Translations under genes and position numbers: made by a program | Shown here: in pieces, positions 34,402 to 42,925 of the stretch | Position numbering within the stretch: position 1 is the stretch's first letter | Layout of the letters: each line of letters begins with the position of its first letter | The notes under the pieces: model-generated | What the model saw: the letters and a program-made list of their open reading frames with translations, nothing else | Told to the model about the DNA's origin: nothing | Databases searched by the model: none | Source of the DNA: Scandinavium sp036271055 | GTDB taxonomy: Bacteria > Pseudomonadota > Gammaproteobacteria > Enterobacterales > Enterobacteriaceae | DNA length: 64,000 bases | Direction of reading: 5' to 3' | NCBI RefSeq assembly: GCF_036271055.1 | Contig: NZ_DATBBJ010000087.1 | Span: 62,001-126,000 of the forward strand

Positions 34402-35256
34402 ATGAAACAAAAAGTGGTTAGCATTGGCGATATCAACGTCGCAAACGACCTGCCATTCGTGCTGTTCGGTGGTATGAACGTGCTCGAGTCGCGTGACCTT
34501 GCGATGCGCATCTGTGAACACTACGTAACTGTGACCCAGAAACTGGGTATCCCTTACGTGTTCAAAGCCTCTTTTGATAAAGCCAACCGCTCCTCCATTA
34601 AATCCTATCGTGGCCCTGGCCTCGAAGAAGGGATGAAGATTTTCCAGGAGTTGAAGCAGACGTTTGGCGTGAAACTGATAACCGACGTTCACGAAGCCTC
34701 TCAGGCGCAACCTGTGTCCGAAGTGGTTGATGTTATTCAACTCCCAGCCTTCCTCGCACGCCAGACCGATCTGGTGGAAGCGATGGCGAAAACCGGTGCT
34801 GTTATCAACGTCAAAAAACCTCAGTTCGTAAGCCCTGGTCAGATGGGTAACATTGTTGATAAATTCGCTGAAGGCGGTAACGACAAGGTTATTCTGTGTG
34901 ACCGTGGCACGCAGTTCGGCTACGACAACCTGATTGTCGACATGCTGGGCTTCAGCGTGATGAAAGCCGTTTCCGGTAATTCTCCGGTGATTTTCGACGT
35001 GACCCACGCACTGCAATGCCGCGACCCGTTTGGCGCAGCGTCCAGCGGTCGTCGTGCGCAGGTTGCTGAACTGGCTCGTGCAGGCATGGCAACAGGTCTG
35101 GCTGGTCTGTTCATCGAAGCACATCCGGATCCAGAACATGCGAAATGCGACGGCCCGTCTGCGCTGCCGCTGGATAAACTGGAACCGTTCCTGAAACAGA
35201 TCAAAGCGATTGATGATTTGGTGAAGAACTTCGACGAGCTGGATACCAGCAAGTAA
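34402..35256 (+). CDS. kdsA: Kdo-8-phosphate synthase
   Basis: This 284-residue enzyme condenses PEP with arabinose 5-phosphate in Kdo synthesis for lipopolysaccharide. The TIM barrel shows LFGGMNVLESRDLA, FKASFDKANRSS, KPQFVSPGQMGN and DVTHALQCRDPFGAASSGRR. Length equals the E. coli enzyme. A small difference is CDRGTQFGYDN where E. coli has CDRGANFGYDN. A terminator follows within 20 bp. Confidence 0.98.
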   Translation: MKQKVVSIGDINVANDLPFVLFGGMNVLESRDLAMRICEHYVTVTQKLGIPYVFKASFDKANRSSIKSYRGPGLEEGMKIFQELKQTFGVKLITDVHEASQAQPVSEVVDVIQLPAFLARQTDLVEAMAKTGAVINVKKPQFVSPGQMGNIVDKFAEGGNDKVILCDRGTQFGYDNLIVDMLGFSVMKAVSGNSPVIFDVTHALQCRDPFGAASSGRRAQVAELARAGMATGLAGLFIEAHPDPEHAKCDGPSALPLDKLEPFLKQIKAIDDLVKNFDELDTSK

Positions 35257-35270
35257 GTTTGGACGATATA

Positions 35271-35297
35271 AAAAAACCCGCTGCGGCGGGTTTTTTA
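35271..35297. terminator. kdsA terminator
   Basis: AACCCGC-loop-GCGGGTT with a T run after and an A run before lies between kdsA and the convergent chaA, and can serve both. Confidence 0.9.
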
Positions 35298-35317
35298 ATG
35301 GGCATTATCTACTCAGA

Positions 35318-36418
35318 CTAAGCAAATATCGTCATCAGATACGCCACAAACAGCGCCAGATGGGCGGCACCGTTGAGCACATTGGTGCGCCCGGTGGAGA
35401 AGGAAATCTGACACAGCACCAGGGAAGCAACCATGACAATCATTTCCGGTGCACCGAGAGCGAAGACCAAATCATTGCCGGTGGCAAAAGCAATCAGCGT
35501 CACCACAGGTACGGTCAATGAAATGGTCGCCAGCACCGAGCCGAAGAACAGGTTCATGGCACGCTGTACCTGATTATTCAACACGGCACGCAGCGCCCCA
35601 AGCCCTTCAGGGGAGAGGATCAACAGCGCAATCAGGAAGCCGGTAAAGGCCACGGGGGCATTCATCGCGCCGAGCATCGTCTCTAACGGGCCTGCATTCA
35701 TTTTAGTGACCGCAATCACCGCAATCAGATGGATGACCAGCCAAACCGCATGCCACAGGCTGCTGTGCGCCGAAGGCTTGCCGTGATGCGGATCGTCGTC
35801 GTCGGCTTCATCTTCATGCTCGTAAACAAACAGGCTCTGGTGGGTTTTGGTCTGAATAAGCAGGAACACGCCGTACATTGCGGCTGAAATCAGGGCAACC
35901 AGCAGCGCCTGGCCGGTGGAGAAATTCGCCCCAGGCAGCGCCATCGGAAACACCAGCACAATGATAGCCAATGGGAAAAGGGCGATCAGATACTGTTTGA
36001 GGCCGAATAAATTTAAGTACTGCGTGGCAAATTTCCGTCCCCCAAGCAATAAAGAGAAACCGACCAGGCCACCGGTCACAATCATAATGATGGAATAGAG
36101 GGTGTCGCGCATCAACGTCGGCGCGGCATCACCGGTCGCCATTAATGCAGAAATAAGGCTTACTTCAAGAATGACGACGGAAAGGCTTAAAATCAGTGAG
36201 CCATAGGGTTCGCCCAGGCGGTGTGCCAGTACGTCGGCGTGTCTGACTACGCTAAATGCGCTGCTTAAAATACCGATCAGGGCCAGGATATTGATGCCGA
36301 TAACCACTGGCATGGACTGACTGCTGCCAAAGAACATCAGTACCGCCAGCGCTAACACCGGGAAAATAAGGGTGGTCTCCTTGTGGCGGGTCTTTACCGC
36401 CTCATGTGCATGAGTCAT
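35318..36418 (-). CDS. chaA: Calcium/sodium-potassium:proton antiporter ChaA
   Basis: This 366-residue inner membrane protein of the CaCA exchanger family exports Na+, Ca2+ or K+ in exchange for protons at alkaline pH. Eleven or so hydrophobic segments are visible. The two alpha repeats hold conserved Glu in LSVVILEVSLISALM and LLILSPEGLGALRAVL. The acidic loop EDEADDDDPHH in the middle may bind cations. Length matches E. coli. It is divergent from chaB, with a 265-bp AT-rich gap. Confidence 0.96.
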   Translation of the reverse strand: MTHAHEAVKTRHKETTLIFPVLALAVLMFFGSSQSMPVVIGINILALIGILSSAFSVVRHADVLAHRLGEPYGSLILSLSVVILEVSLISALMATGDAAPTLMRDTLYSIIMIVTGGLVGFSLLLGGRKFATQYLNLFGLKQYLIALFPLAIIVLVFPMALPGANFSTGQALLVALISAAMYGVFLLIQTKTHQSLFVYEHEDEADDDDPHHGKPSAHSSLWHAVWLVIHLIAVIAVTKMNAGPLETMLGAMNAPVAFTGFLIALLILSPEGLGALRAVLNNQVQRAMNLFFGSVLATISLTVPVVTLIAFATGNDLVFALGAPEMIVMVASLVLCQISFSTGRTNVLNGAAHLALFVAYLMTIFA

Positions 36419-36683
36419 GAACCATCTCCATTAGTGCAGGATTTATAATTATAGATAAAGTAAGGACATAACATAGCAGACTTAAATGTGCTCACTGTGA
36501 TTTTTTACTGAAATTTACCTCTTGCCTTTAAATTCATGACTGCGTTTTATAAAAAGCAATTATGTTTAATTTCTGTTTATATAACAGCATATTGATTACT
36601 ACTAATACCCAGTAATTATCTGGATTTGCGCCTGGGGAATTCCTGACCCACACTTACCGTTTGTGTGATTTCAGGAGGCCCCT
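36419..36683. other. chaA-chaB intergenic region
   Basis: This AT-rich stretch of 265 bp should hold the divergent promoters of chaA and chaB. AGGAGGCCCCT immediately precedes the chaB start. No other feature was recognised. Confidence 0.4.
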
Positions 36684-36914
36684 ATGCCCTACAGCAACCG
36701 AAGCGACTTGCCCGACAGCGTTCAACACGTTCTTCCCGCCCACGCACAAGACATCTATAAAGAGGCATTTAACAGCGCATGGGATCAGTATAAGCATAAA
36801 GAGGACCGAAGAGATGACGCCAGTCGTGAAGAGACGGCTCACCGCGTGGCCTGGGCTGCAGTGAAAAATGATTATGAAAAGGGCGATGACGATAAGTGGC
36901 ATAAAAAGAAATAA
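36684..36914 (+). CDS. chaB: ChaB family protein
   Basis: This 76-residue protein matches ChaB in length. The core PYSNRSDLPDSVQHVLPAHA, FNSAWDQYK and HRVAWAAVK define the family, and the C-terminus is very basic (DDKWHKKK). E. coli ChaB has been proposed to regulate ChaA, but the evidence is thin. A strong AGGAGG lies before the ATG. Confidence 0.93.
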   Translation: MPYSNRSDLPDSVQHVLPAHAQDIYKEAFNSAWDQYKHKEDRRDDASREETAHRVAWAAVKNDYEKGDDDKWHKKK

Positions 36915-37087
36915 GCCGCTTAGTCCATTCTCGACTTATTTTATGCAAAAAATTGCGCTTCATTGAGCCTCTGTTGTCTTGCTATCGGCCCGTTCATTGC
37001 ATATTGTCTGTGGAAGCTGGATACTATTTCAGCAATTCAAAGGGAAACCAGTCGTAGCAGGGAAGAGAGCAGTGGTGGAGGTTAAAA

Positions 37088-37768
37088 GTGTTAACGCGTG
37101 ATTTCTTGCTGAAAGCCGATTGCAAGACGGCCTTTGGTGCAATCGAGGAATCGCTACTCTGGTCGCCGGAACAACGCGCAGCTTCGCTTGCCGCGACGTT
37201 AGCTTGTCGACCGGATGCTGGCCCTGTATGGATATTTGGTTACGGTTCACTGATGTGGAACCCGGCGCTGGATTATAGTGAATCCTGTACCGGCACGCTC
37301 GTCGGCTGGCACCGTGCCTTCTGTTTACGCCTGACGGCAGGGCGCGGCAGTGCCTGTCAGCCAGGTCGCATGCTTGCCCTAAAAGAGGGCGGACGCACCA
37401 CGGGAGTGGCTTATCGCCTGCGCGATTGCGCACTGGAAGATGAGCTGTCGCTGTTGTGGAAGCGCGAAATGATCACCGGCTGCTATCTGCCAACCTGGTG
37501 CAAACTGGAACTCGACGATGGCCGCACGGTGAACGCACTGGTGTTTATCATGGATCCGCGTCATCCGCTGTATGAGTCCGATACCAGCGTGCAGGTGATT
37601 GCGCCATTGATTGCTGCTGCCAGCGGGCCGCTCGGTACCAACGCACAATACCTTTTCTCGCTCGAACAGGAACTGCTGAAACTCGGTATGCAGGACGAGT
37701 GCTTAAATGAGCTGGTGGGAAAAGTCCGTTATCTGCTGAACGGTGAAAACTTACCGCGCACGGCGTGA
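37088..37768 (+). CDS. chaC: Glutathione-specific gamma-glutamylcyclotransferase ChaC
   Basis: This 226-residue enzyme cleaves glutathione to 5-oxoproline and Cys-Gly. The substrate-binding motif VWIFGYGSLMWNPAL and the catalytic Glu region (ALEDELSLLWKREM) are present. A GTG at 37088 is the start: GGTGGAGG lies 6 bases before it and the first residues match E. coli ChaC. The C-terminal end differs from E. coli and is a few residues shorter. Confidence 0.95.
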   Translation: MLTRDFLLKADCKTAFGAIEESLLWSPEQRAASLAATLACRPDAGPVWIFGYGSLMWNPALDYSESCTGTLVGWHRAFCLRLTAGRGSACQPGRMLALKEGGRTTGVAYRLRDCALEDELSLLWKREMITGCYLPTWCKLELDDGRTVNALVFIMDPRHPLYESDTSVQVIAPLIAAASGPLGTNAQYLFSLEQELLKLGMQDECLNELVGKVRYLLNGENLPRTA

Positions 37769-37780
37769 CGCGCTCACAGA

Positions 37781-37811
37781 AAAAAGCCCGAGTTCAAACT
37801 TCGGGCTTTTT
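37781..37811. terminator. Bidirectional terminator between chaC and the chemoreceptor gene
   Basis: AAAAAGCCCGA and TCGGGCTTTTT form an 11-bp stem-type inverted repeat around a 9-base loop, placed between two convergent genes. Confidence 0.9.
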
Positions 37812-37831
37812 GCTTTCAGGCAGAATGAAAT

Positions 37832-39616
37832 TTAAATGCGGAAATGGCCTGCTGTCGTCGCCAGGTCGCCCGCCTGACTTTGCAATGCGCCCGCAGCGGC
37901 CGCGGATTCCACGACCAATTCAGCATTCTGCTGCACCATTCGGTCGAGATGAATGACCGCATGGTTAATTTCCTGAATCCCTTGCATCTGTTCGCTGCTG
38001 GCGATGCTGATTTCGCGGATGATCCCCGACACACTGCCGATGTTGGATACAATTTCCTGCATGCTTTCCCCGGCCAGACGAACATAGTGCGAGCCGTTCG
38101 CCACGCTTTCGGTGGTGGAATCAATCAACGTTTTGATCTCTTTTGCCGCCTGCGCGCTGCGGCTGGCAAGATTGCGCACTTCGCCTGCGACCACGGCAAA
38201 TCCACGCCCTTGTTCACCTGCGCGAGCGGCTTCAACGGAGGCGTTCAGTGCCAGAATATTGGTCTGGAAAGCGATCCCGTCGATGACACTTGTGATATCA
38301 CCGATTTTTGCCGACGCGGTTTCGATGGCCTGCATGGTGTCGATGGCGCTGGACACGACGCTACCCCCTTTTGACGCCACTTTGGTCGCTTTCTCCGCCT
38401 GTGCGCTGGCGGCACTCGCGGATTCTGTTGATTGAGACACAGAAGCGGTTATCTGCTCCACGGCACTGGCGGTTTCACGCAGGCTGGAGGCGGCCTGTTC
38501 GGTGCGTGCCGACAGATCACGGTTGCCCGCTGCAATTTCCTGGGCGGCGGTTTGCACCGAAGAAGTGGCGTCACGTAGCTGGAGCATTACCTGTGCCAGC
38601 TTATCGGCGAACAGGTTAAAGGCGTGAGCGATTTGTGCCACTTCATCTTTACCGTTTTCCGGCAGACGTTGGGAAAGGTCGTTGGTCCCATTACCGATAG
38701 CTAACATGGCATCACGAATGGTAAGCAGGCGTTTAAGCATCGCGGCCACCAACAGATGCACGACGCCACCACCGACCAGCACAAGGACGATAAAGGCAAT
38801 CGCTGAGGCTTTCAGCAGGGCGTTCATACCTGATGTCGCATCGTGGCGATCGAGTGCCACTACTAACAACCAATGCGTGCCCTGAACCGGGATCGCAGAG
38901 AATATTTTGTCGCTGCCACCGAGCGTGCCCTGAAGCGTATCGCCTGCGGTCAGCGCTTTTAAATTCACGCCTGAAATCGCTTCATTAAAGGGTTTCAGGG
39001 TCAGCGCCGGATCGCTCGCCGCGATGACGCTGCCGTCACTGTTGAGGAGCAGGCCACTGCTGGCAGGCGTCGGGTGTATTTCGCGCACATTGGCGACCAC
39101 GCTGTCCATCGTTACGTCACCGGCAACTACGGCTTTCAATGTACCGTTGTCTTTCACCGGAACCGCAAAGGTGACGACCAATTTCCCGGTTCCCGCATCG
39201 ACGTATGGTGCGGTTACCACCGGAGCGTCGTCGTGCAGCACTTGTTGATACCACGGACGAAGGGTCGGGTCATAGTCCGCAGGCACGCCGGTTGGGTCAG
39301 AGAATTTCGCGGTTTTGCTGGCGTAGCCGACATACACATTACTGAAGCCGCCTGCGCGAGCCATTTGCAAGAACTGTGGAACCGGATCATCGCTGAGCGC
39401 GACTTTATCGAGTGAGGCGATCATGGTCATTTTACTGCTGACCCAATCGGCGATCGCCATGCCGTGGCTGGTGCGAGTGCTGACCAGCATTTCTTGCTGG
39501 GCTTGCGTGTTATCGCGACGAGTGACCTGATAGTTGATGATGGTATTCAAAAGAAGCGCAACCGCCAGACATCCGGCGGTTGCAGCGATGATGCGCGTAC
39601 GAATGGAACGAAACAT
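37832..39616 (-). CDS. Methyl-accepting chemotaxis protein with amino-acid-type dCache domain
   Basis: This 594-residue chemoreceptor has a transmembrane helix at 10-30, a periplasmic dCache domain (about 35-270), a second helix (AIAFIVLVLVGGGVVHLLVA), a HAMP domain, and a cytoplasmic signalling hairpin whose tip reads GIAFQTNILALNASVEAARAG. The ligand domain has Y115, R120, W122, Y123, Y138 and D167, spaced as in the amino-acid-binding dCache_1AA motif. The C-terminus (TTAGHFRI) lacks the NWETF tether for CheR/CheB. The ATG at 39616 has CAGGAA before it. In E. coli no gene lies here; it is inserted between chaC and ychN. Confidence 0.92.
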   Translation of the reverse strand: MFRSIRTRIIAATAGCLAVALLLNTIINYQVTRRDNTQAQQEMLVSTRTSHGMAIADWVSSKMTMIASLDKVALSDDPVPQFLQMARAGGFSNVYVGYASKTAKFSDPTGVPADYDPTLRPWYQQVLHDDAPVVTAPYVDAGTGKLVVTFAVPVKDNGTLKAVVAGDVTMDSVVANVREIHPTPASSGLLLNSDGSVIAASDPALTLKPFNEAISGVNLKALTAGDTLQGTLGGSDKIFSAIPVQGTHWLLVVALDRHDATSGMNALLKASAIAFIVLVLVGGGVVHLLVAAMLKRLLTIRDAMLAIGNGTNDLSQRLPENGKDEVAQIAHAFNLFADKLAQVMLQLRDATSSVQTAAQEIAAGNRDLSARTEQAASSLRETASAVEQITASVSQSTESASAASAQAEKATKVASKGGSVVSSAIDTMQAIETASAKIGDITSVIDGIAFQTNILALNASVEAARAGEQGRGFAVVAGEVRNLASRSAQAAKEIKTLIDSTTESVANGSHYVRLAGESMQEIVSNIGSVSGIIREISIASSEQMQGIQEINHAVIHLDRMVQQNAELVVESAAAAGALQSQAGDLATTAGHFRI

Positions 39617-39722
39617 ATTATATTCCTGCTGTGTTGTTTGGCTTGCATATCGGCAACCCAGGCAGGAACTTGATGCTGTAACCGGGAACATAAGAAAAAA
39701 CACTTTATTAACGCTTTTGGAC

Positions 39723-40073
39723 TCAAAACGTTAATACTTTGTCTGCGTCGAGTGTCCACTGCGCCAGCTCAACCAGCGTGCCGACTTCCACGCCATCAGC
39801 GAGCGGAAGGGCGGTAATCCCCCTGCCATCGGTGCAGGTTTTGCACAATTTTACTGGCACATTCTGAGCAGTGAGAATTTCCAGCATTTGCTGAATGTTA
39901 TAGCCCTCGGCGGGTTTTTGCCCACGCAGTCCGGCAGTCACCGCATCCGACATCAGGAACACTTTTAGCTCAATCGGTTGCTGGTCCTGCAGCGCAATCG
40001 CCAGACGCAGACTGTTAAATAAAGATTCGCTGCCGTACGCCGCGCCGTTGGCGATTATCACAATACGTTGCAT
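39723..40073 (-). CDS. ychN: DsrE/F-family sulfur-relay-like protein YchN
   Basis: This 116-residue protein is almost the E. coli YchN sequence (IVIIANGAAYGSESLFNSLR, FLMSDAVTAGLRGQKP, VKLCKTCTDGRGI). The conserved Cys pair lies in KLCKTC. It forms hexamers, and its cellular role is unknown. The ATG at 40073 gives the E. coli length; the frame runs open 38 codons upstream without similarity. Confidence 0.95.
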   Translation of the reverse strand: MQRIVIIANGAAYGSESLFNSLRLAIALQDQQPIELKVFLMSDAVTAGLRGQKPAEGYNIQQMLEILTAQNVPVKLCKTCTDGRGITALPLADGVEVGTLVELAQWTLDADKVLTF

Positions 40074-40167
40074 GTTCACTCCTGAAATAGCGTTTGAATC
40101 GCCGATGCTACTTCGCTGCGGGCGGGCTGCCAATCGTTTCAGGCACACGGAATGATCTGGCGCAGGT

Positions 40168-40719
40168 CTATTGCCCGAAGCGACCAATCAACCCGGCGGC
40201 GGCGAGCTGGTGGCCTTTGAGTTTTTCAAACAGTGTTTCGCGCGTTAATCCCGCAGGTAACGTAGGCGGCAGCGATGTCGCAATCAACGTAAACGTATAA
40301 TGATGCGCCCCCGAACCGGGCGGCGGGCAGGGGCCGTACCAGCTTGACGTACCCGGGGTATTTTTGCCTCCGGTGAAGTCTATCGTGTGCTTCAGCGCAT
40401 CCGGACCAAACCCGGTGGAGGCCGGAGAGATGTTGTACGCCACAAGATGTGTGACGCCGAGACCTTTATTGCCTTCCGGGTCGTGAACTATCAGCGCCAG
40501 ACTTTGGGTTTGCGGCGGGACATTACTCCATACCAGTGGTGGAGAGCTATTTTTCCCGGTGCAGTTGGCATTCTTCGGGTCGTTTCCTGCGTATGCGCTA
40601 TCGAGCATCGCATTATCGGTAAAGGCAGGCGACTGCAGAATAAACAGGTTGTCCGCATAAGCTGAACCCATACTGCCAAACAGTGTCGCGCAGGCGATAA
40701 GGTGAGGAAGGGATTTCAT
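40168..40719 (-). CDS. Periplasmic PEBP (YbhB/YbcL, Raf-kinase-inhibitor-like) protein
   Basis: This 183-residue protein has a signal peptide (cleavage near SAYADN) and the bacterial PEBP fold (ALIVHDPEGNKGLGVTHLVA, FTGGKNTPGTSSWYGPCPPP). It matches periplasmic YbcL-type proteins in length and layout. In pathogenic E. coli, YbcL variants modulate host response; the enzymatic role, if any, is unknown. It sits between ychN and ychO, a place that is empty in E. coli. It is divergent from ychO. Confidence 0.85.
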   Translation of the reverse strand: MKSLPHLIACATLFGSMGSAYADNLFILQSPAFTDNAMLDSAYAGNDPKNANCTGKNSSPPLVWSNVPPQTQSLALIVHDPEGNKGLGVTHLVAYNISPASTGFGPDALKHTIDFTGGKNTPGTSSWYGPCPPPGSGAHHYTFTLIATSLPPTLPAGLTRETLFEKLKGHQLAAAGLIGRFGQ

Positions 40720-40874
40720 AAGCGCATCTCACGCAAGGAAGGTGGTTTAACTGTAGCCAATGTTTAAGGATCTTCCTGAAAATCCCCCGAAGGCTGAAAG
40801 CGATGGCTAAAAACGTTAAAATAGAAGAACGCGTCGTCCGGCGCCGCTGATTAACTGAGGGATCTTGCTGCGTT

Positions 40875-42278
40875 TTGAGGTATTTGCTGTCACGCCAATG
40901 TTTACCGCTGTTGTTACTCTTGCCACTGGCAGGAGGTATTGCAGCTACCCGCCAGACCTTCATCGAACAAGCCGAAAATCCTTTCGACGATAGCACTCCC
41001 GCGTTGCCGGATTTAGGCATGCCTGCGGATAATCATGATAGCGAAAAGCATCTTGCCGAAATGGTCAAAGCCTTTGGTGAGGCCAGCATGCAGGACAACG
41101 GTCTGGACACGAGCGATCAGGCCCGTCTTTTTGCCATCGAAAAACTCAGTCATCAACTTAATAGTGAAGTGAATCAGCAACTGGATTACTGGCTCTCTCC
41201 TTGGGGCAATGCGTCGGCAGAACTTTTGGTGAACAGCGAAGGGAAATTTACCGGCAGTCACGGTAGTTGGTTCGTACCTTTGGCAGATAATGACCGCTAT
41301 TTAACGTGGGGTCAGGTCGGCGCGACCGAACAAGATGACGGACTGGTCACGAATCTCGGCGTGGGGCAACGCTGGATTGCGGGCGATTGGTTGCTGGGTT
41401 ACAACGCTTTTTATGACTCGGTGTTGAGAGAGCATCTCAAGCGTGGCGGTTTTGGCGCGGAAGCCTGGGGCGAATATTTGCGTCTTTCGACAAACTACTA
41501 TCAGCCTTTAGGCAGTTGGCGCGACGACAGCGACACTGAGCAAAGCCGCATGGCGCGCGGGTATGATTTTACGGCTCAGGCACGGCTGCCGTTTTATCGT
41601 TATATCAACACCAGCGTCAGTTTTGAGCAGTATTTTGGTGACAGCGTTGACCTGTTCCATACCGGGACCGGATATCACAATCCGATAGCGGTCTCGCTTG
41701 GACTCGATTATACGCCAGTGCCGCTAGTGACAATTTCCGCTGAGCATAAGCAGGGCGAAAGTGGCGTCAGCCAGAATAATCTCGGCATGAAACTGAATTA
41801 CCGTTTTGGTGTGCCGCTGAAGAAACAGCTTGAATCAAGCGAAGTGGCAGCCTTTACATCATTACGCGGCAGTCGTTATGACAGCCCGGAACGCAGTAAC
41901 TTGCCAATTGTGGAATATCGTCAGCGCAAAACGCTTTCAGTATTCCTTGCGACGCCGCCGTGGGATTTACAGCCTGGTGAAACCGTATCGTTGAAATTGC
42001 AGGTTCGCAGCCGTTTCAAAATTAAAGCGCTGACATGGCAAGGGGATTCACAGGCCTTGAGTTTGACGCCTCCGGTGAATCACAGCAGCGTTGATGGCTG
42101 GACGGTGATCATGCCTGCCTGGGATTACAGTGACGGAGCGCAGAATCGCTGGCATCTGCTGGTGGTGGTTGAAGATGAGAAAGGGCAGCGCGTGTCGTCG
42201 AACGAAATTACGCTTGCGCTGACGGAGCCGCTGGTCACATTCCCGGCGGCGACGTCAGATGCGCTGTTAATGCCTTAG
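40875..42278 (+). CDS. ychO: Inverse-autotransporter (intimin/invasin-like) protein YchO
   Basis: This 467-residue outer membrane protein has a signal peptide, a periplasmic linker, and an inverse-autotransporter beta-barrel (about 90-320; WLSPWGNASAEL, GVGQRWIAGDWLLGYNAFYD, AEAWGEYLRLS). One Ig-like domain follows (about 340-450). It matches E. coli YchO (YchP), linked to adhesion and invasion. The frame is closed upstream at 40848, so the TTG at 40875 is the only start that gives the full signal peptide. Its end overlaps the convergent narL by four bases. Confidence 0.88.
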   Translation: MRYLLSRQCLPLLLLLPLAGGIAATRQTFIEQAENPFDDSTPALPDLGMPADNHDSEKHLAEMVKAFGEASMQDNGLDTSDQARLFAIEKLSHQLNSEVNQQLDYWLSPWGNASAELLVNSEGKFTGSHGSWFVPLADNDRYLTWGQVGATEQDDGLVTNLGVGQRWIAGDWLLGYNAFYDSVLREHLKRGGFGAEAWGEYLRLSTNYYQPLGSWRDDSDTEQSRMARGYDFTAQARLPFYRYINTSVSFEQYFGDSVDLFHTGTGYHNPIAVSLGLDYTPVPLVTISAEHKQGESGVSQNNLGMKLNYRFGVPLKKQLESSEVAAFTSLRGSRYDSPERSNLPIVEYRQRKTLSVFLATPPWDLQPGETVSLKLQVRSRFKIKALTWQGDSQALSLTPPVNHSSVDGWTVIMPAWDYSDGAQNRWHLLVVVEDEKGQRVSSNEITLALTEPLVTFPAATSDALLMP

Positions 42279-42925
42279 AAAATACGTTCCTGATGCACCC
42301 AGACCGCCGCTTCAACGCGGGATTTTAGCTTCATCTTTTTCAGCATATGCTTCACGTGAACTTTCACGGTGCTTTCGGTGATATCCAGGCGGCGAGCGAT
42401 CATTTTGTTCGGCAAGCCTTGTGCAATCAGCTTGAGAATGTCGCGTTCGCGCGGGGTTAACTGATTAATATCACGATCAGACGTAGCGCGGTTGGCGCGA
42501 AGACTCGCCGCGAGCACAGGCGTCAGCGCTTCACTCAATACCATTTCCCCGGCAGCGGCCTGATGCAGCGCTTTCAGCAACTCTTCCGGCTCCATATCTT
42601 TCAGCAGATAACCATCTGCTCCGCGTTTCAGCGCCGTCACCACATCTTCTTCGTGATTAGAGACGCTGAACACCACCACCCGGCCAGAGAGCGATTTCTC
42701 ACGCAGCTTGTCGAGGGTTTCAAGGCCATTCATGCCAGGCATATTCAAATCGAGCAGGATCAGATCCGGGTCGAGGGTTTCAGCCAGCTCAATACCTTGT
42801 TCACCATTGCTGGCTTCGCCGATCACCTGTAGATCGGGAGCCATGCTGATTAACTGCCTGACGCCCGTGCGCAGCATCGGATGATCGTCAATTAACAGGA
42901 TGGTAGCCCGTTCCTGATTACTCAT
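42275..42925 (-). CDS. narL: Nitrate/nitrite response regulator NarL
   Basis: This 216-residue regulator has a receiver domain (phospho-acceptor Asp in LILLDLNMPGMNG) and a C-terminal LuxR-type helix-turn-helix (LTPRERDILKLIAQGLPNKM, ESTVKVHVKHMLKKM). It activates nar genes and represses alternative respiration genes under nitrate. The ATG at 42925 overlaps narX by 8 bases, matching E. coli. Sites of the TACYYMT type occur before narK and narG in this window. Confidence 0.98.
   Translation of the reverse strand: MSNQERATILLIDDHPMLRTGVRQLISMAPDLQVIGEASNGEQGIELAETLDPDLILLDLNMPGMNGLETLDKLREKSLSGRVVVFSVSNHEEDVVTALKRGADGYLLKDMEPEELLKALHQAAAGEMVLSEALTPVLAASLRANRATSDRDINQLTPRERDILKLIAQGLPNKMIARRLDITESTVKVHVKHMLKKMKLKSRVEAAVWVHQERIF

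Noticed and set aside
33931..35139. Long leftward frame of 402 codons opposite sirB1 and kdsA
   Set aside because: It is antisense to two well-recognised genes and has no family pattern; such shadow frames are common in GC-rich coding DNA.
35257..35317. Possible Ldr/Rdl toxin-antitoxin repeats between kdsA and chaA, as in E. coli
   Set aside because: Only 61 bp lie between the genes and they are filled by the terminator.
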